Shown here one piece after another: positions 28,801 through 36,814 of a stretch of DNA of 64,000 nucleotides. Below the pieces are notes generated by a model. It did no database searches and was not told the DNA's origin. It saw only the letters and a program-made list of their open reading frames with translations. The DNA comes from Catellatospora bangladeshensis (GTDB taxonomy: Bacteria; Actinomycetota; Actinomycetes; Mycobacteriales; Micromonosporaceae), in assembly GCF_016862575.1 (NCBI RefSeq), contig NZ_BONF01000015.1, positions 48,976 through 112,975 of the forward strand, written 5' to 3'. The first letter of the stretch is position 1. Each line of letters begins with the position of its first letter. The position numbers and the translations under genes were made by a program.

Positions 28801-31800
28801 AGCTGGACACGGTCGTGCACCTGTTCGGCCGCACCGCCAACACCCCGCAGGTGTACTACTACCGCCGCTACGTCGTCACCGCCAACGGCACCGCGAAGTG
28901 GACGCCGTGGGAGCAGGTGCCGGTGGACGTGCGCGGCGACCTGGTCACCGCGGTGACGTTCAACCGGCGGCTGTACCTGTTCTGGGCCCAGGTCACCACG
29001 AAGACCAAGCAGGCCGCCACCAGTGCCAAGTCCGCCCAGCCGCAGCAGTACTACCAGGAGGTCCAGCTCGCCTGGTCGGAGTACCGCGACGGGGCGTGGG
29101 GGCCCAAGCACGTCACCGACGGCGGCGACGTCCTCACCGACGACTACGACCCCGGCGACCCGGGCGGCACGAACGTGCAGGGCGCCGCCCAGCCGCAGGG
29201 GATCATCGAGCGCCTGGAGACCCGGATCGACGGCGACCGGCTGCGCGTGCTGTGCATCGCCAGCCGCGCGCTGATCTGGGCCGACGACGAGAAGAAGGTC
29301 AGCTACAAGCCGCCGGTGGTCATCAGCGGCGACGGCGCCGCTGCCGCCGACGGCAACCAGGCCTACACGTACGCGCTGGGCACGTTCGTGCTCGACGGCT
29401 GCCACGGGCGGATGACCGCCGACTCCCGGATGGACCAGACCTGGCGCAACAGCGGCGTGCTGCTGCGCGTGTCCGACGACAAGCTCCAGGTCAAGCCACT
29501 GACCAGGGGCAAGCCGGTCGCCGCAGACACGGTGCTGGCCAAGGCGCCCGGGATGCTGATCAGCACCGAGCACTGGGTCCACACCGACAGCGGCTACTTC
29601 GTCATCGGCGACGACAGGCGCGCCTACTTCGGCCGCCTGCGGCTGGCGTCCCCGGCGCTGAGCGGCGTCATCGCCGACCCGGCGCGCATCTACCCGCAGC
29701 TCGACCTGACCCCCAAGGGCACCGACGTCATCGCGATCCCGCAGCCGCCGTGGCTGTCCGAGGCCGTGCACGCCGCCGAGCTCACCGGCAGCAGCTGGGC
29801 CGCGGCGAACGCGTCGCTGGCGCGGGCCGCCCTGATCGCACCGCAGTTCGCGCTGAGCGACCCGGGTCTGTTCACCGACGCCGCGCCGCGTGCCGAGGCG
29901 CTGACCGCCGACCGGCCGCTCACCAAGGAGCTCGCCGTCGCACTGGAGATCGAGCGGGTCGGCTCGATCTTCGCCCGGCCGAAGGCCGCCGCCACGGTGG
30001 AGCTGCAGACGTTGTTCGACCCGTTCGCCTGCACCTACCTCAAGCGCCTGCAGCAGTACGGCGTCAAAGGCGTGCTCACCCCCGCCAACCAGCAGCTCGT
30101 GCTCAAGCCGGGCTTCGCCGACCGGTACCGGCCCGACCCGTGGCTGGTGTCCACGCCGCACCCGTCGGACACGGTCGACTTCGGCCTGCCCGGCAACCCG
30201 GGCCTGGACTGGAGCAGCGCGCAGTCGGGCTACCGGCGCGAGCTGTTCTTCGACATCCCGATGCTGATCGGCGACATGCTCGCCGACAACCACCGCTACG
30301 AGGAGGCGCTGCGCGCCTACCACTACGTGTTCGACCCCACCGACGGCACGGGCGACTACTGGAAGGTGCTGCCGCTGCGCACCACCCCGAAGGAGACCGT
30401 CGAGCAGTGGCTGGCCCGGCTCAACGCCGGTGACGCCGACCTCAAGCGGCAGATCGCCGAGTGGAAGGACCACCCGTTCCAGCCGCACCTGCTGGCCCGG
30501 ATGCGCCCGGCGGCGTACAAGAAGTACGTGGTGATGCGCTACCTCGACGCGCTGATCGGGTGGGGCGACAAGCTCTACGCCCAGGACACCATGGAGAGCA
30601 TCAACCAGGCCACCAACCTCTACATCCTGGCCGCCGAGCTGTGCGGCCCGGCCCTGCGCCGGGTGCCCCCGGCCGGTGAGCCCGCGCCGCAGACGTTCGC
30701 GCAGATGCGCGGCAGGCTGGACGCGCTGGGCAACGTCGCGGCCGAGTTCGAGAACGCGTTCCCCACCCTGAACAGCGCCACGCTGACCGCCGCGCCCGAG
30801 GCGGCGGGGCTGCTCGGCATGGGCCGCACGCTGTACTTCTGCGTGCCGCCCAACGACAAGCTGCTCGGCTACTGGGACACCGTCGCCGACCGGCTGTTCA
30901 AGATCCGCAACTGCATGAACCTCGCCGGGGTCGTCCGGCAGCTGCCGCTGTTCGAGCCGCCCATCGACCCCGCGCTGCTGGTCCGGGCCGCGGCGCAGGG
31001 CATCGACCTGGGCAGCGCCGTCGCCGACGCCAACGCGGCGCTGCCGCCGCACCGCTTCGAGGTGGTGCTGCGCCGGGCGCTGGACGCCTGCGCCACGCTG
31101 CGCGGCCTGGGCCAGTCGCTGCTGTCGGCGCTGGAGCAGCGCGACGGCGAGGAGCTGGCCGCGCTGCGCGCCGAGCAGGAGCTGCTCGTGCTCAACGCGA
31201 CCCTGGAGACCCGGCGCAAGCAGGAGGACGAGGCCGACGCGCGGCTCGCGGCGCTGGAGCACTCCCGCGCCGTGCCCGCCGAGCGGCTGCGCTACTACCG
31301 CTGGCTGATGGGCGCCGAGGACAAGACACCCGAGCCCGGCCAGGTCGTGGCGATGGCCTCCTACGCCCCCGCCACCCAGCGCCAGGACGGCGCGTTCCTC
31401 ATCCAGGAGGAGATCGACCAGCTGGCCGCCGCGCACTCGGCCCGCGACTGGCAGGTGCGGGCCAACGCCATGGAGGTCCTGGCCAGCCTGTCGTACTACA
31501 TTCCCAGCTTCGCCGTGCACGTCGAGCCGTGGGGCGTCGGCGCCGAGATCGAGTTCGGCGGCAAGCACATCGGCCCCGCGCTCACCGCGATCTCCCGATA
31601 CCAGGCCGGGCTGGGCTACGAGGACGCCTACAAGGCCCAGCACGCCGAGAAGATGGCCGGCTACCGGCGCCGCGGCCAGGAGTACGCCATCGGCGCCAAC
31701 GCCGCCGCCCTGGAACTGGCCAACATCGACAAGCAGGTCACCACGATGGCCATCACCAAGGAGCTGGCCACCCTGGAGGTGCGGCAGGTCGAGAAGCAGA

Positions 31801-33107
31801 TCGCCGAGGCCGAGCTGGTCCAGGCGCACCTGGCCGGCAAGTACACCGGCACCGAGCTGTATTCGTGGCTGCAGGGCCAGCTCGGCGGGCTGTACTTCCA
31901 GGCGTACCAGCACGCCTACGAGCTGGCCAGGCAGGCTGAGCGCTGCTACCGGTTCGAGCACGGCCTGAGCAGCAGCAACATCGTGCAGGCGGGTGCCTGG
32001 GACAGCCTGCGCAAGGGCCTGCTCGCCGGGGAGCGCCTGCAACTGCAGCTCCAGCAGCTCCAGCGGGCCTACGCCGACCAGGACGTGCGCGAGCATGAGC
32101 TGACCAAGCACGTGTCGCTGCTGCAGCACGCCCCGCTGGCGCTGATCGCGCTGCGGGAGACCGGCCGGTGCGAGATCGACCTGCCGGAGCTGACGTTCGA
32201 CCTCGACCACCCGGGGCACTACCTGCGGCGGCTCAAGTCGGTCAGCATCACCGTCCCGGCGGTCGTCGGGCCGTACGGCTCGGTCAACGCGCGCCTGACG
32301 ATGCTGGCCAACGAGACCCGCGTCAGCCCCGCGCTGCGGGCGGGCAAGTACGAGCGCGACACCGACGGCGACGACCCGCGCTTCGTCCGCGACTTCGCGG
32401 CCGTGCAGCAGATCGCCACCAGCGGCGGCCAGAACGACGCCGGCCTGTTCGAGGTCAACTTCCACGACGAGCGCTACCTGCCGTTCGAGGGCGCGGGCGC
32501 GGCCGGGCGCTGGCGCGTCGAGATCGACCCCGACTGCAACGCCTTCGACCTGAGCACCGTGTCCGACGTCGTGCTGCACCTGCGCTACACCGCCCGCGAC
32601 GGCGGCGACCAGCTGCGCCAGAAGGCCAAGGAGCGGTGGAAGAAGGTGCTCGCCGACGTCGAGGGCCTGCCGCTGTCGCGGGTGTTCAGCCTGCGCCACG
32701 AGTTCCCGGGCGAGTGGCACCGGCTCAAGACCGTGGCGGAGGCGGACGGGTCGCACGTCCAGCTCATCATGCTGAGCCGGGACCGGTTCCCGGCGCTGAT
32801 GCGCCACAGTGCGCTGTCGATCGGCGCGGTCGACCTCTTCGGTGTGCCCGCCGCGGGCGGTGCACCGGCGAAGCTGCCGTCGCTGCGTACGCCGAAACCC
32901 GCCGAGGAGGAGGTGGCACTGGCGGGCGGCTCGCCCCTGCCGCCGCTGCTGCACCAGCGCGCCGACCTGGGGCCGGTGGCCGTGAAGGCGGCCGGGGAGC
33001 AGGCGCAGTGGCGGCTGTCGGTCGCCGCAGGCGACGTCGCGGCGTCGCTGGACCAGCTCGACGACCTGCTGATCGTCTGCCACTACAGCGCCAAGTCGGC
33101 CACCTGA
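22869..33107 (+). CDS. TcA, pore-forming/receptor-binding subunit of a Tc toxin
   Basis: A 3412-residue protein, longer than the ~2500 residues usual for TcA. ATG at 22869 follows the TcB-TcC stop by 16 bp with only a weak ribosome binding site, so translation is probably coupled. Visible parts: a peptidoglycan-binding-like helical domain (~14-75), two transthyretin-like beta domains (~95-280), the TcA helical shell with the Cys cluster 'WCECDHCRSVYSPAAYL' (~770), an inserted second peptidoglycan-binding-like domain (~985-1060), the neuraminidase-like region beginning 'ANRKVLLYPENW' (~1905), and the pore-forming region with long helices (~2850-3120). In the family, TcA pentamers bind cells and inject the TcC toxin through a channel. 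The extra N-terminal domains may bind the producer's cell wall or a non-insect target. Confidence 0.93.
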   Translation: MRALTSQSPGGTGEFITDLHHALDAAGFGDPVTAQERERAEYGDGTREAVARLQAQYDWPVREPGVLDRDSAERFNALLVELGVFQVVEGRLTGAAGMGMPERLVFAFDVDFVGGALLAEATTDVEGAYRMRYDPRHYATAGQPPKERLDLVLFAYDANGAVIASSVPLADPGPRERIDLVAGSAPPEDDGEYTVRGTVVEPGGRAAQGLTVRAFDRDLGPRRDLLGEAQTGADGTFRVGYRRSAFGRGEGDSGAEADLVLEVLAGGQPVAATVYRVFDGHRALAPLSEDDLVLGIPARRDEELELTLAARVPAAGTEYARLMAALEPLLEGRSPAELDEDRHRDVTFAARETGADRTLIGLLAQAHQLARHVFDGQLDPELLYGLARCDRHLADLPRLTLAGRDELHSGLRQAIERQVIAEQPERVLEAAVALIVDLSPDALLTGTGAPAYGPVLADALPDAGAQRALLRAAAGRGGDPAAMWQELRADPAFAEPGTVERAQFALQLDALTDRHLPLMAALHRERGIASAEALLDLRHEELTELVTRVGLPDGVTGGVDEAERASVYAAGLLGQVHLAFPTASVARSLAAAPAGAVGGEAVRDALPTVLARATGEQVRGRGAAFDIGTTRLEPFLAEHADVLFDGIDEPVRAALVPELSRAQRLYRVSTGPAAMDWLISQPYRSAFDIAQLPQQTFLAHASDLDSAQAMMIHSRAQHTATAMLATYVNLVDARLGVDLAALQGGDRVAAAAGIDQSVATYLPTWSGLFGDVSWCECDHCRSVYSPAAYLVDLLNFLDTATPNAAGQRPLDVLLARRPDLAQTPLTCENTNTTIPYVDLVNEVLESLVVSLDPAAIPAYDTADATAAELAAAPQHTDWAAYVTPPAPARARLDRAAYPNSLPFDAALSAARAHLDHLGVSRAALLETFSGGVPAHGLAAERLGLAPAAFELITGVDLAGAPAPVVSADERFGFGAVTPPPLADGDSGWWVWAVRRKLAASGAALAAGADPVLERFDAPVTAAVTAFQTANGLPATGRADAATWQALAAHGPSFAASLLPHTPLLLDRAGITYDELLALLRTRFLNPAQHAFETVQSLHLPGADLIAFVTGGLVNPSAALTAALTAAGRTVGEFTDWAAVHLAGPAWDRVRATILADGPLDRSIDAVTVRHWADDDPWLTDDQWIGLDRLIRLWRATGWELDDLDLALTALGATDLDAATVTAVAHVADLARALDLTVAQVVLLWADLDPTRPGSLYHRRLRNRALLRLDPAFDPDWRGAVLAGATLGEQLPTLQAGMRAGAADLTALRAHLGLADDTAPLDVAAVSAMFRHVTLARALELNVRDLITMITLSGADPFTAPGSGDWAANALVREVRRLQRGDLNPAQLADVLADLSTPDADAGRDRVLGALRDGLRTVAAELDPATERDGALTRRALASLQVAAPLADATVAVLTGNDQASATLPAPPAPAPAIPAGWAARLRYSPQDRTVTVLGALTDAERDDVKAFTADAGWAAAADRLHAAPRAVLADLTAALSAAGVTAPATLLAAPLPDDPGQREAAVTARLRLLLDAALPAVRDREQRALIRQTMLAVVPDAATVALLLEGRRTAGGPALRGTVPGTPLIADLLDLAAAPGVTDPARQAYGLLARVQVLAEGHRLPGADLRVLVTEVVTLRADGKRLLDHPAAQAVGAYARARSRPGQPDGALARLWSATTGEQAAAALAEAAGVPAATITDLMDPAGLGLALPALRDPAAAERLLDAAAVVTTLGVPAAVAAGWAHGPTGQAVADDTRRAVKARYDETAWLDVAPALSDAQRDRRRAALVAYLAPRLGVRDANGLYQQLLIDVEMSPCMRTSRIKQAISSVQLFIQRVLLNHESPAVAAQAVDAGHWRWMQNYRVWEANRKVLLYPENWILPQLRDDKTPFFKELEGALLGEDLTEAGAERAVAGYLGKLDTVAKLDVTALHVQHDFEPAEKLDTVVHLFGRTANTPQVYYYRRYVVTANGTAKWTPWEQVPVDVRGDLVTAVTFNRRLYLFWAQVTTKTKQAATSAKSAQPQQYYQEVQLAWSEYRDGAWGPKHVTDGGDVLTDDYDPGDPGGTNVQGAAQPQGIIERLETRIDGDRLRVLCIASRALIWADDEKKVSYKPPVVISGDGAAAADGNQAYTYALGTFVLDGCHGRMTADSRMDQTWRNSGVLLRVSDDKLQVKPLTRGKPVAADTVLAKAPGMLISTEHWVHTDSGYFVIGDDRRAYFGRLRLASPALSGVIADPARIYPQLDLTPKGTDVIAIPQPPWLSEAVHAAELTGSSWAAANASLARAALIAPQFALSDPGLFTDAAPRAEALTADRPLTKELAVALEIERVGSIFARPKAAATVELQTLFDPFACTYLKRLQQYGVKGVLTPANQQLVLKPGFADRYRPDPWLVSTPHPSDTVDFGLPGNPGLDWSSAQSGYRRELFFDIPMLIGDMLADNHRYEEALRAYHYVFDPTDGTGDYWKVLPLRTTPKETVEQWLARLNAGDADLKRQIAEWKDHPFQPHLLARMRPAAYKKYVVMRYLDALIGWGDKLYAQDTMESINQATNLYILAAELCGPALRRVPPAGEPAPQTFAQMRGRLDALGNVAAEFENAFPTLNSATLTAAPEAAGLLGMGRTLYFCVPPNDKLLGYWDTVADRLFKIRNCMNLAGVVRQLPLFEPPIDPALLVRAAAQGIDLGSAVADANAALPPHRFEVVLRRALDACATLRGLGQSLLSALEQRDGEELAALRAEQELLVLNATLETRRKQEDEADARLAALEHSRAVPAERLRYYRWLMGAEDKTPEPGQVVAMASYAPATQRQDGAFLIQEEIDQLAAAHSARDWQVRANAMEVLASLSYYIPSFAVHVEPWGVGAEIEFGGKHIGPALTAISRYQAGLGYEDAYKAQHAEKMAGYRRRGQEYAIGANAAALELANIDKQVTTMAITKELATLEVRQVEKQIAEAELVQAHLAGKYTGTELYSWLQGQLGGLYFQAYQHAYELARQAERCYRFEHGLSSSNIVQAGAWDSLRKGLLAGERLQLQLQQLQRAYADQDVREHELTKHVSLLQHAPLALIALRETGRCEIDLPELTFDLDHPGHYLRRLKSVSITVPAVVGPYGSVNARLTMLANETRVSPALRAGKYERDTDGDDPRFVRDFAAVQQIATSGGQNDAGLFEVNFHDERYLPFEGAGAAGRWRVEIDPDCNAFDLSTVSDVVLHLRYTARDGGDQLRQKAKERWKKVLADVEGLPLSRVFSLRHEFPGEWHRLKTVAEADGSHVQLIMLSRDRFPALMRHSALSIGAVDLFGVPAAGGAPAKLPSLRTPKPAEEEVALAGGSPLPPLLHQRADLGPVAVKAAGEQAQWRLSVAAGDVAASLDQLDDLLIVCHYSAKSAT

Positions 33108-33166
33108 GCAACCAGCCGGACCCGGTGAGCCGGCAGCGGGTGCTCCTCCGGCTCGGGCTCACCGTA

Positions 33167-33209
33167 GCCGGGTGGGGTGGGCATCGCCCGGCCCCACCCG
33201 GCGATGCCC
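33167..33209 (+). terminator. Two overlapping, mutually exclusive hairpins after TcA
   Basis: Stem A pairs 33167-33177 with 33192-33202 (11 bp, perfect). Stem B pairs 33179-33188 with 33200-33209 (10 bp, perfect). They share 33200-33202, and B's left arm lies in A's loop, so they cannot form fully together. The position, 60 bp past the TcA stop, suggests transcription termination. Confidence 0.62.
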
Positions 33210-33391
33210 GCCGGGCCGAGGCGGCAGGGATTTCACATCAGTCGCTCCGTGCCGGTGTCGAAGAAGCGCGACAGATAGTCGTCGGGGCCGAGTTCGCTAT
33301 CCCTGAGCAGGGAGTACACCTCGTCGCCGTGCCGAAATCTCCGCCCGCGCTGGACAAACCCCGGCGCGAGTCGTATCCCGGAACGCGCCGA

Positions 33392-33425
33392 AAGGGCGCG
33401 GGAGCCTGTTCGCTCCCGCGCCCTT
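33392..33425 (-). terminator. Strong terminator after the GH16 gene
   Basis: A perfect 14-bp stem, 33392-33405 with 33412-33425, has a 6-base loop. It starts 29 bases past the stop of the leftward GH16 gene and may also stop read-through from the Tc operon. Confidence 0.85.
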
Positions 33426-33453
33426 ACGCGTCAGCGTGCCCCTCGGCCGGCCG

Positions 33454-34821
33454 TCACGCGGCCTTCACGAAGTACTGCGCGGCCGATCCGTTGCAATCCC
33501 AGATCTGCAGTCGCGCGCCGTCCGCTGTCGAGCCTCCCGGGGAGTCCAGGCACTTGTTGGAGTTCGGGTTGCGCAACCGGTTACCTTCCTGGACCCAGTT
33601 CTGTGCGCCGCTGCCGTTGCAGTCCCAGAGCTGCACCACCGTGCCGTTGGCCGTACCCGCGCCGTTGACGTCGAGGCACCGGCCCAGCGTCCGCAGGGTC
33701 TGGCCGTCCCGGCTCCACTGCTGGTCCCGCGAAACAGCAGACCCTTGGCACGTCCACAGCTGCACGGCCGCGCCATTGCCGCCCGTGTCGTTTCCGGCCA
33801 CGTCCACGCACTTGCCGCCCGGCCCGTTGATCTGCGTCGCGGATCCGCCCGTGCCCCCGCCGTCCTGGTAGTAGCGGACGTAGTCGATCAACGCGGTGAG
33901 CGGGAACTGGCTCTGCACGGGGTTCTGTCCGGGGTACGTGCCGCCCAGCGCCAGGTTGAAGATGAGGTGGAACGGCTTGCGGAACTCCTCCAACGTCGCC
34001 GGTGTCGTGTCGATCACGTGCGTCTGCGTACCGTCGACATACCAGCGGATTTGCCCGGCCGTCCATTCGATCGCATAGACGTGGAAGGCCGCGACGTTGT
34101 TGACGGCGGGGTTCGCGACGTAGTTGGCGTTCTGACCCGCTGTCCACGGGAACACGCCGGTCCGCACATCCCAGAAGATGTTGTTCGTGACGGTCGCGTT
34201 CGCGTTCGCGTGTTCCATGATGTCGACCTCGCCGCAACTGGCCCAGTTGGTGGGCAGGCGGTCGTAGTAGGTCTGCGCCGGGTTGTAGGCGCTCGTCGAC
34301 GACTCGTCGCACGCGTCACCGAGCATCCAGAAAGCCGGCCACGAACCGGTAGCGGTCGGGAGCGCCATGCGCGCCTCGATACGACCGTACTGGAAGGACC
34401 TCTTCGTGTCCGTCGTCATGCGGCACGACGTCTGGTAGAAGTTGCGGCCGTTGACCGTGATGGGCGTCGTGAGCCAGTTGGCGCGCATCACGAGGTTGCC
34501 GCCGGACTGCGTGCAGTTCTCGGGGCGGTACCACTCCCACTCGCCGTTGCCCCAGCCGTCGAAGGTATTGAGGCCGGGGTTGAGGCCGTTGCCGACGTTG
34601 TAGTTCCAGTTGGCGCTGCTGGGCGCGCCGGACCCGTTGAACTCGTCGGCCCACACGAGGGTCCACGCGGCGTGTGCGGGCTGCTGCTGGACGACCACGC
34701 TGCCGACGAGTGCAGTGACGACCGCGGTGAGGAGGATCATGAGGCGCCGGACGCGTGACAGCGCTCGGTTCACGGCGCGGCCACGGGGCATGCGGGGTGC
34801 GCGTTCCTGTTGAATCTCCAC
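33454..34821 (-). CDS. Secreted GH16 endo-glucanase-like enzyme with ricin-type (CBM13) lectin domain
   Basis: A 455-residue exported glycoside hydrolase. GTG at 34821 has AAGGGC 9 bases upstream; ATG at 34791 in the same frame is an alternative. A signal peptide ends near PAHA-AW. The GH16 domain (~55-300) has the catalytic EVDIME motif (two Glu flanking Asp) in SCGEVDIMEH and the 'NWNYNVGNG' start, typical of beta-1,3- or mixed-linkage endoglucanases. A Gly/Ser linker leads to a ricin B lectin domain (~325-455) with three QxW-like repeats (QQWS, QNWV, QYFV). It is the only clearly secreted enzyme of the island. Its upstream region holds a promoter-like TTGACA and a 16-bp palindrome. Confidence 0.92.
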   Translation of the reverse strand: MEIQQERAPRMPRGRAVNRALSRVRRLMILLTAVVTALVGSVVVQQQPAHAAWTLVWADEFNGSGAPSSANWNYNVGNGLNPGLNTFDGWGNGEWEWYRPENCTQSGGNLVMRANWLTTPITVNGRNFYQTSCRMTTDTKRSFQYGRIEARMALPTATGSWPAFWMLGDACDESSTSAYNPAQTYYDRLPTNWASCGEVDIMEHANANATVTNNIFWDVRTGVFPWTAGQNANYVANPAVNNVAAFHVYAIEWTAGQIRWYVDGTQTHVIDTTPATLEEFRKPFHLIFNLALGGTYPGQNPVQSQFPLTALIDYVRYYQDGGGTGGSATQINGPGGKCVDVAGNDTGGNGAAVQLWTCQGSAVSRDQQWSRDGQTLRTLGRCLDVNGAGTANGTVVQLWDCNGSGAQNWVQEGNRLRNPNSNKCLDSPGGSTADGARLQIWDCNGSAAQYFVKAA

Positions 34822-34901
34822 AGCGAATGTGCCCTTCTCGAGCAGGAGCGGAGGTGGTGCGAGGGCTGGAAATGCCTGTTCGAGTCCCTCACGGGGCAGA
34901 C

Positions 34902-34947
34902 GTGAGAGCGCTCTCACATGGTGATTGACTGCAAACCTTGTTGTCAA
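34902..34947 (-). promoter_or_regulatory. Promoter and LacI-type palindromic operator of the GH16 gene
   Basis: GTGAGAGCGCTCTCAC at 34902-34917 is a perfect 16-bp palindrome resembling CebR-type sites (TGGGAGCGCTCCCA). Read leftward, TTGACA lies at 34947-34942, with a weak -10 (CACCAT) about 18 bases later just before the palindrome. A repressor here would block initiation. Confidence 0.7.
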
Positions 34948-35131
34948 TAAACCTGGCATGCCATAGCAACGAACTCGCGCAAGAGGCGACAAACCCGAAC
35001 GATGCGAGGCGGCCGCACTGCGCGATCCTCATCGCGGGTTCGAGGGTGTCGTGACGTGATCGGCGAACCACAGCGCGCGTTCTACCGCAAGCAGTTCGGC
35101 TTGACGTTCCCGCTCTCGAGCACTACGACGT

Positions 35132-36814
35132 TCAACCCTCCTCGTGTCGAAGAGCTCCGGGAGTGCGGCAAGCAGCGGCGCGGGCAAGCGTCGGCGCGAC
35201 CGAGGCGACCGCCCAGGCGGGCAGCGTGAGGTCGATGTCGAGAACGCCGTCGTCGCCGACGGTCAGCGTGCTGCGGTGGAGGCCGTCGGCGACGTGGCGC
35301 AGCTCGGCGGTCTGTTCCCGCGTGATGTTGAGCGGGGCGCCCATCTGGTACCAGGCCTCGGCGACGTTCCCGTGCTCCCAGTCGAGGATCTCCACGGTGA
35401 GCTCGGTGCCCGGGCGCAGTCCCTCGACCCGGTGCCGGACGCGGCGCTCGGGGCCCATCTCGGCGAGGGCTCGCGTCTCGGCGTAGCCGTTGCGGGACGC
35501 GAGCCCCGTCGTGCCCATATCGGCGGGGTAGTTGTAGAAGATGGCCGACACGTCACCCGTCGCGGACGAGCGGGTGATGGCGCCGTCGGGCAGCTCGGCC
35601 AGGAGGCGGTCACCGAGGCGGTGGAGCATGGCCATCGCGTGGAACGTCGGCTTGTGCAGGCCGTTCTCGTTGACGAACCCGAAGCCTCCGTGGAAGGGGC
35701 CGATGCCGCCGCCGCCCTCCTCGAACACGTCGGTGAAGGTCCAGTAGGAGATCGAGTCGGCCAGCGGCGCGCCTTTGAGGAACGCCCGGACGATGTACGC
35801 GGCGGCGAAGAGCGTGTCGTGGATCGCGTCGCGGCTCGACGGCGAGGTCGACCACTCGGTGATGTGCAGCTCGGCATCCGGGTACGGGCTGTTCTCGATG
35901 ATCGTGCGCAGGACCTGCAGGTCGACGTACGTGGCGTCCTTCTGGCGCGTGATCGCTTTGAGGTTGCCCAGGGAGTCCGCCGCGTAGTCGGTCGGATACA
36001 GGTGGGTGGAGAGGAAGTCGATCGGCAGCCCGCGCTGCGCGCAGTACTCGATCAGCTCGTGGATCCACACCGGCTGCCAGTCGAGCTCGTCGGGGTCGGT
36101 GGCCACCGCGGTCTCGACCTCGAGCGACGGGTCGTGGGTCTCTCCGGAGTAACGGGCGTCGGGGACGAACACGCTCGTCGACGGGCCGCCGACCCGCAGC
36201 CGGGGGTCGATGGCTTTGATCGCGCGCGCCGTGGCCTCGTACAGCTCGAAGTACTCGGTGCGCGTCCCGGTCCAGAAGTTGGGCACGAGGTTCGGCTCGT
36301 TCCACACCTCGAACGGCCACTGCCGCACCTCGTCGATGCCGTACCGCTCGATCCAGTGCCGCACGGTGGCGTCGACCAGCGCGACCCATCGGCCCATCTC
36401 CTTGGGCGGGCTGCAGTGCGCCTTCCACCAGAACAGCGTCTCGGTCTGAGTGGCGAGCTCGCGTGGCATGAACCCGAGCTCCACGAACGGGCGGGCGCCC
36501 GCGTCGAGGATCGCGTCGAACACCTTGTCGACATATGCGAACGTGTAGACCGGCTCGGGCAGCGGCTGGTTCGGGCCGAAGCCGCCGCCGTCGTCCGTCC
36601 GGTAGACGAACATGTCGTCGTGGAACAGGCCGTGGAAGCGCACGTGCCGGGCGCCCAGCACCTGGACGGCCTCGCGGAAGTGCGCCTGCCAGTCCGCCCG
36701 CAACGCCTCATTCGCGCGGCCGGCACCGACGCACTCGTTCCACACATGATGCAGCCGCACCTCGGCGGGTTCCTGTCCGTCGATCAGCAGGGCTGACGTC
36801 GCCTGCTCAGTCAA
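35132..36814 (-). CDS. GH39 beta-xylosidase
   Basis: A 560-residue intracellular glycosidase removing xylose from the non-reducing end of xylo-oligosaccharides. I chose the TTG at 36814 because GAAGGAG lies six bases upstream and the in-frame region beyond is the GH43 gene read in another frame. The (beta/alpha)8 barrel covers ~15-360, with the acid/base Glu in FEVWNEPN (~165) and the nucleophile Glu in HITEWS (~275). The final ~100 residues form a beta-sandwich. No signal peptide is present. The start overlaps the end of the GH43 gene by 8 bp, so the two are coupled in one operon. It is the last gene of the leftward operon. Confidence 0.88.
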   Translation of the reverse strand: MTEQATSALLIDGQEPAEVRLHHVWNECVGAGRANEALRADWQAHFREAVQVLGARHVRFHGLFHDDMFVYRTDDGGGFGPNQPLPEPVYTFAYVDKVFDAILDAGARPFVELGFMPRELATQTETLFWWKAHCSPPKEMGRWVALVDATVRHWIERYGIDEVRQWPFEVWNEPNLVPNFWTGTRTEYFELYEATARAIKAIDPRLRVGGPSTSVFVPDARYSGETHDPSLEVETAVATDPDELDWQPVWIHELIEYCAQRGLPIDFLSTHLYPTDYAADSLGNLKAITRQKDATYVDLQVLRTIIENSPYPDAELHITEWSTSPSSRDAIHDTLFAAAYIVRAFLKGAPLADSISYWTFTDVFEEGGGGIGPFHGGFGFVNENGLHKPTFHAMAMLHRLGDRLLAELPDGAITRSSATGDVSAIFYNYPADMGTTGLASRNGYAETRALAEMGPERRVRHRVEGLRPGTELTVEILDWEHGNVAEAWYQMGAPLNITREQTAELRHVADGLHRSTLTVGDDGVLDIDLTLPAWAVASVAPTLARAAACRTPGALRHEEG

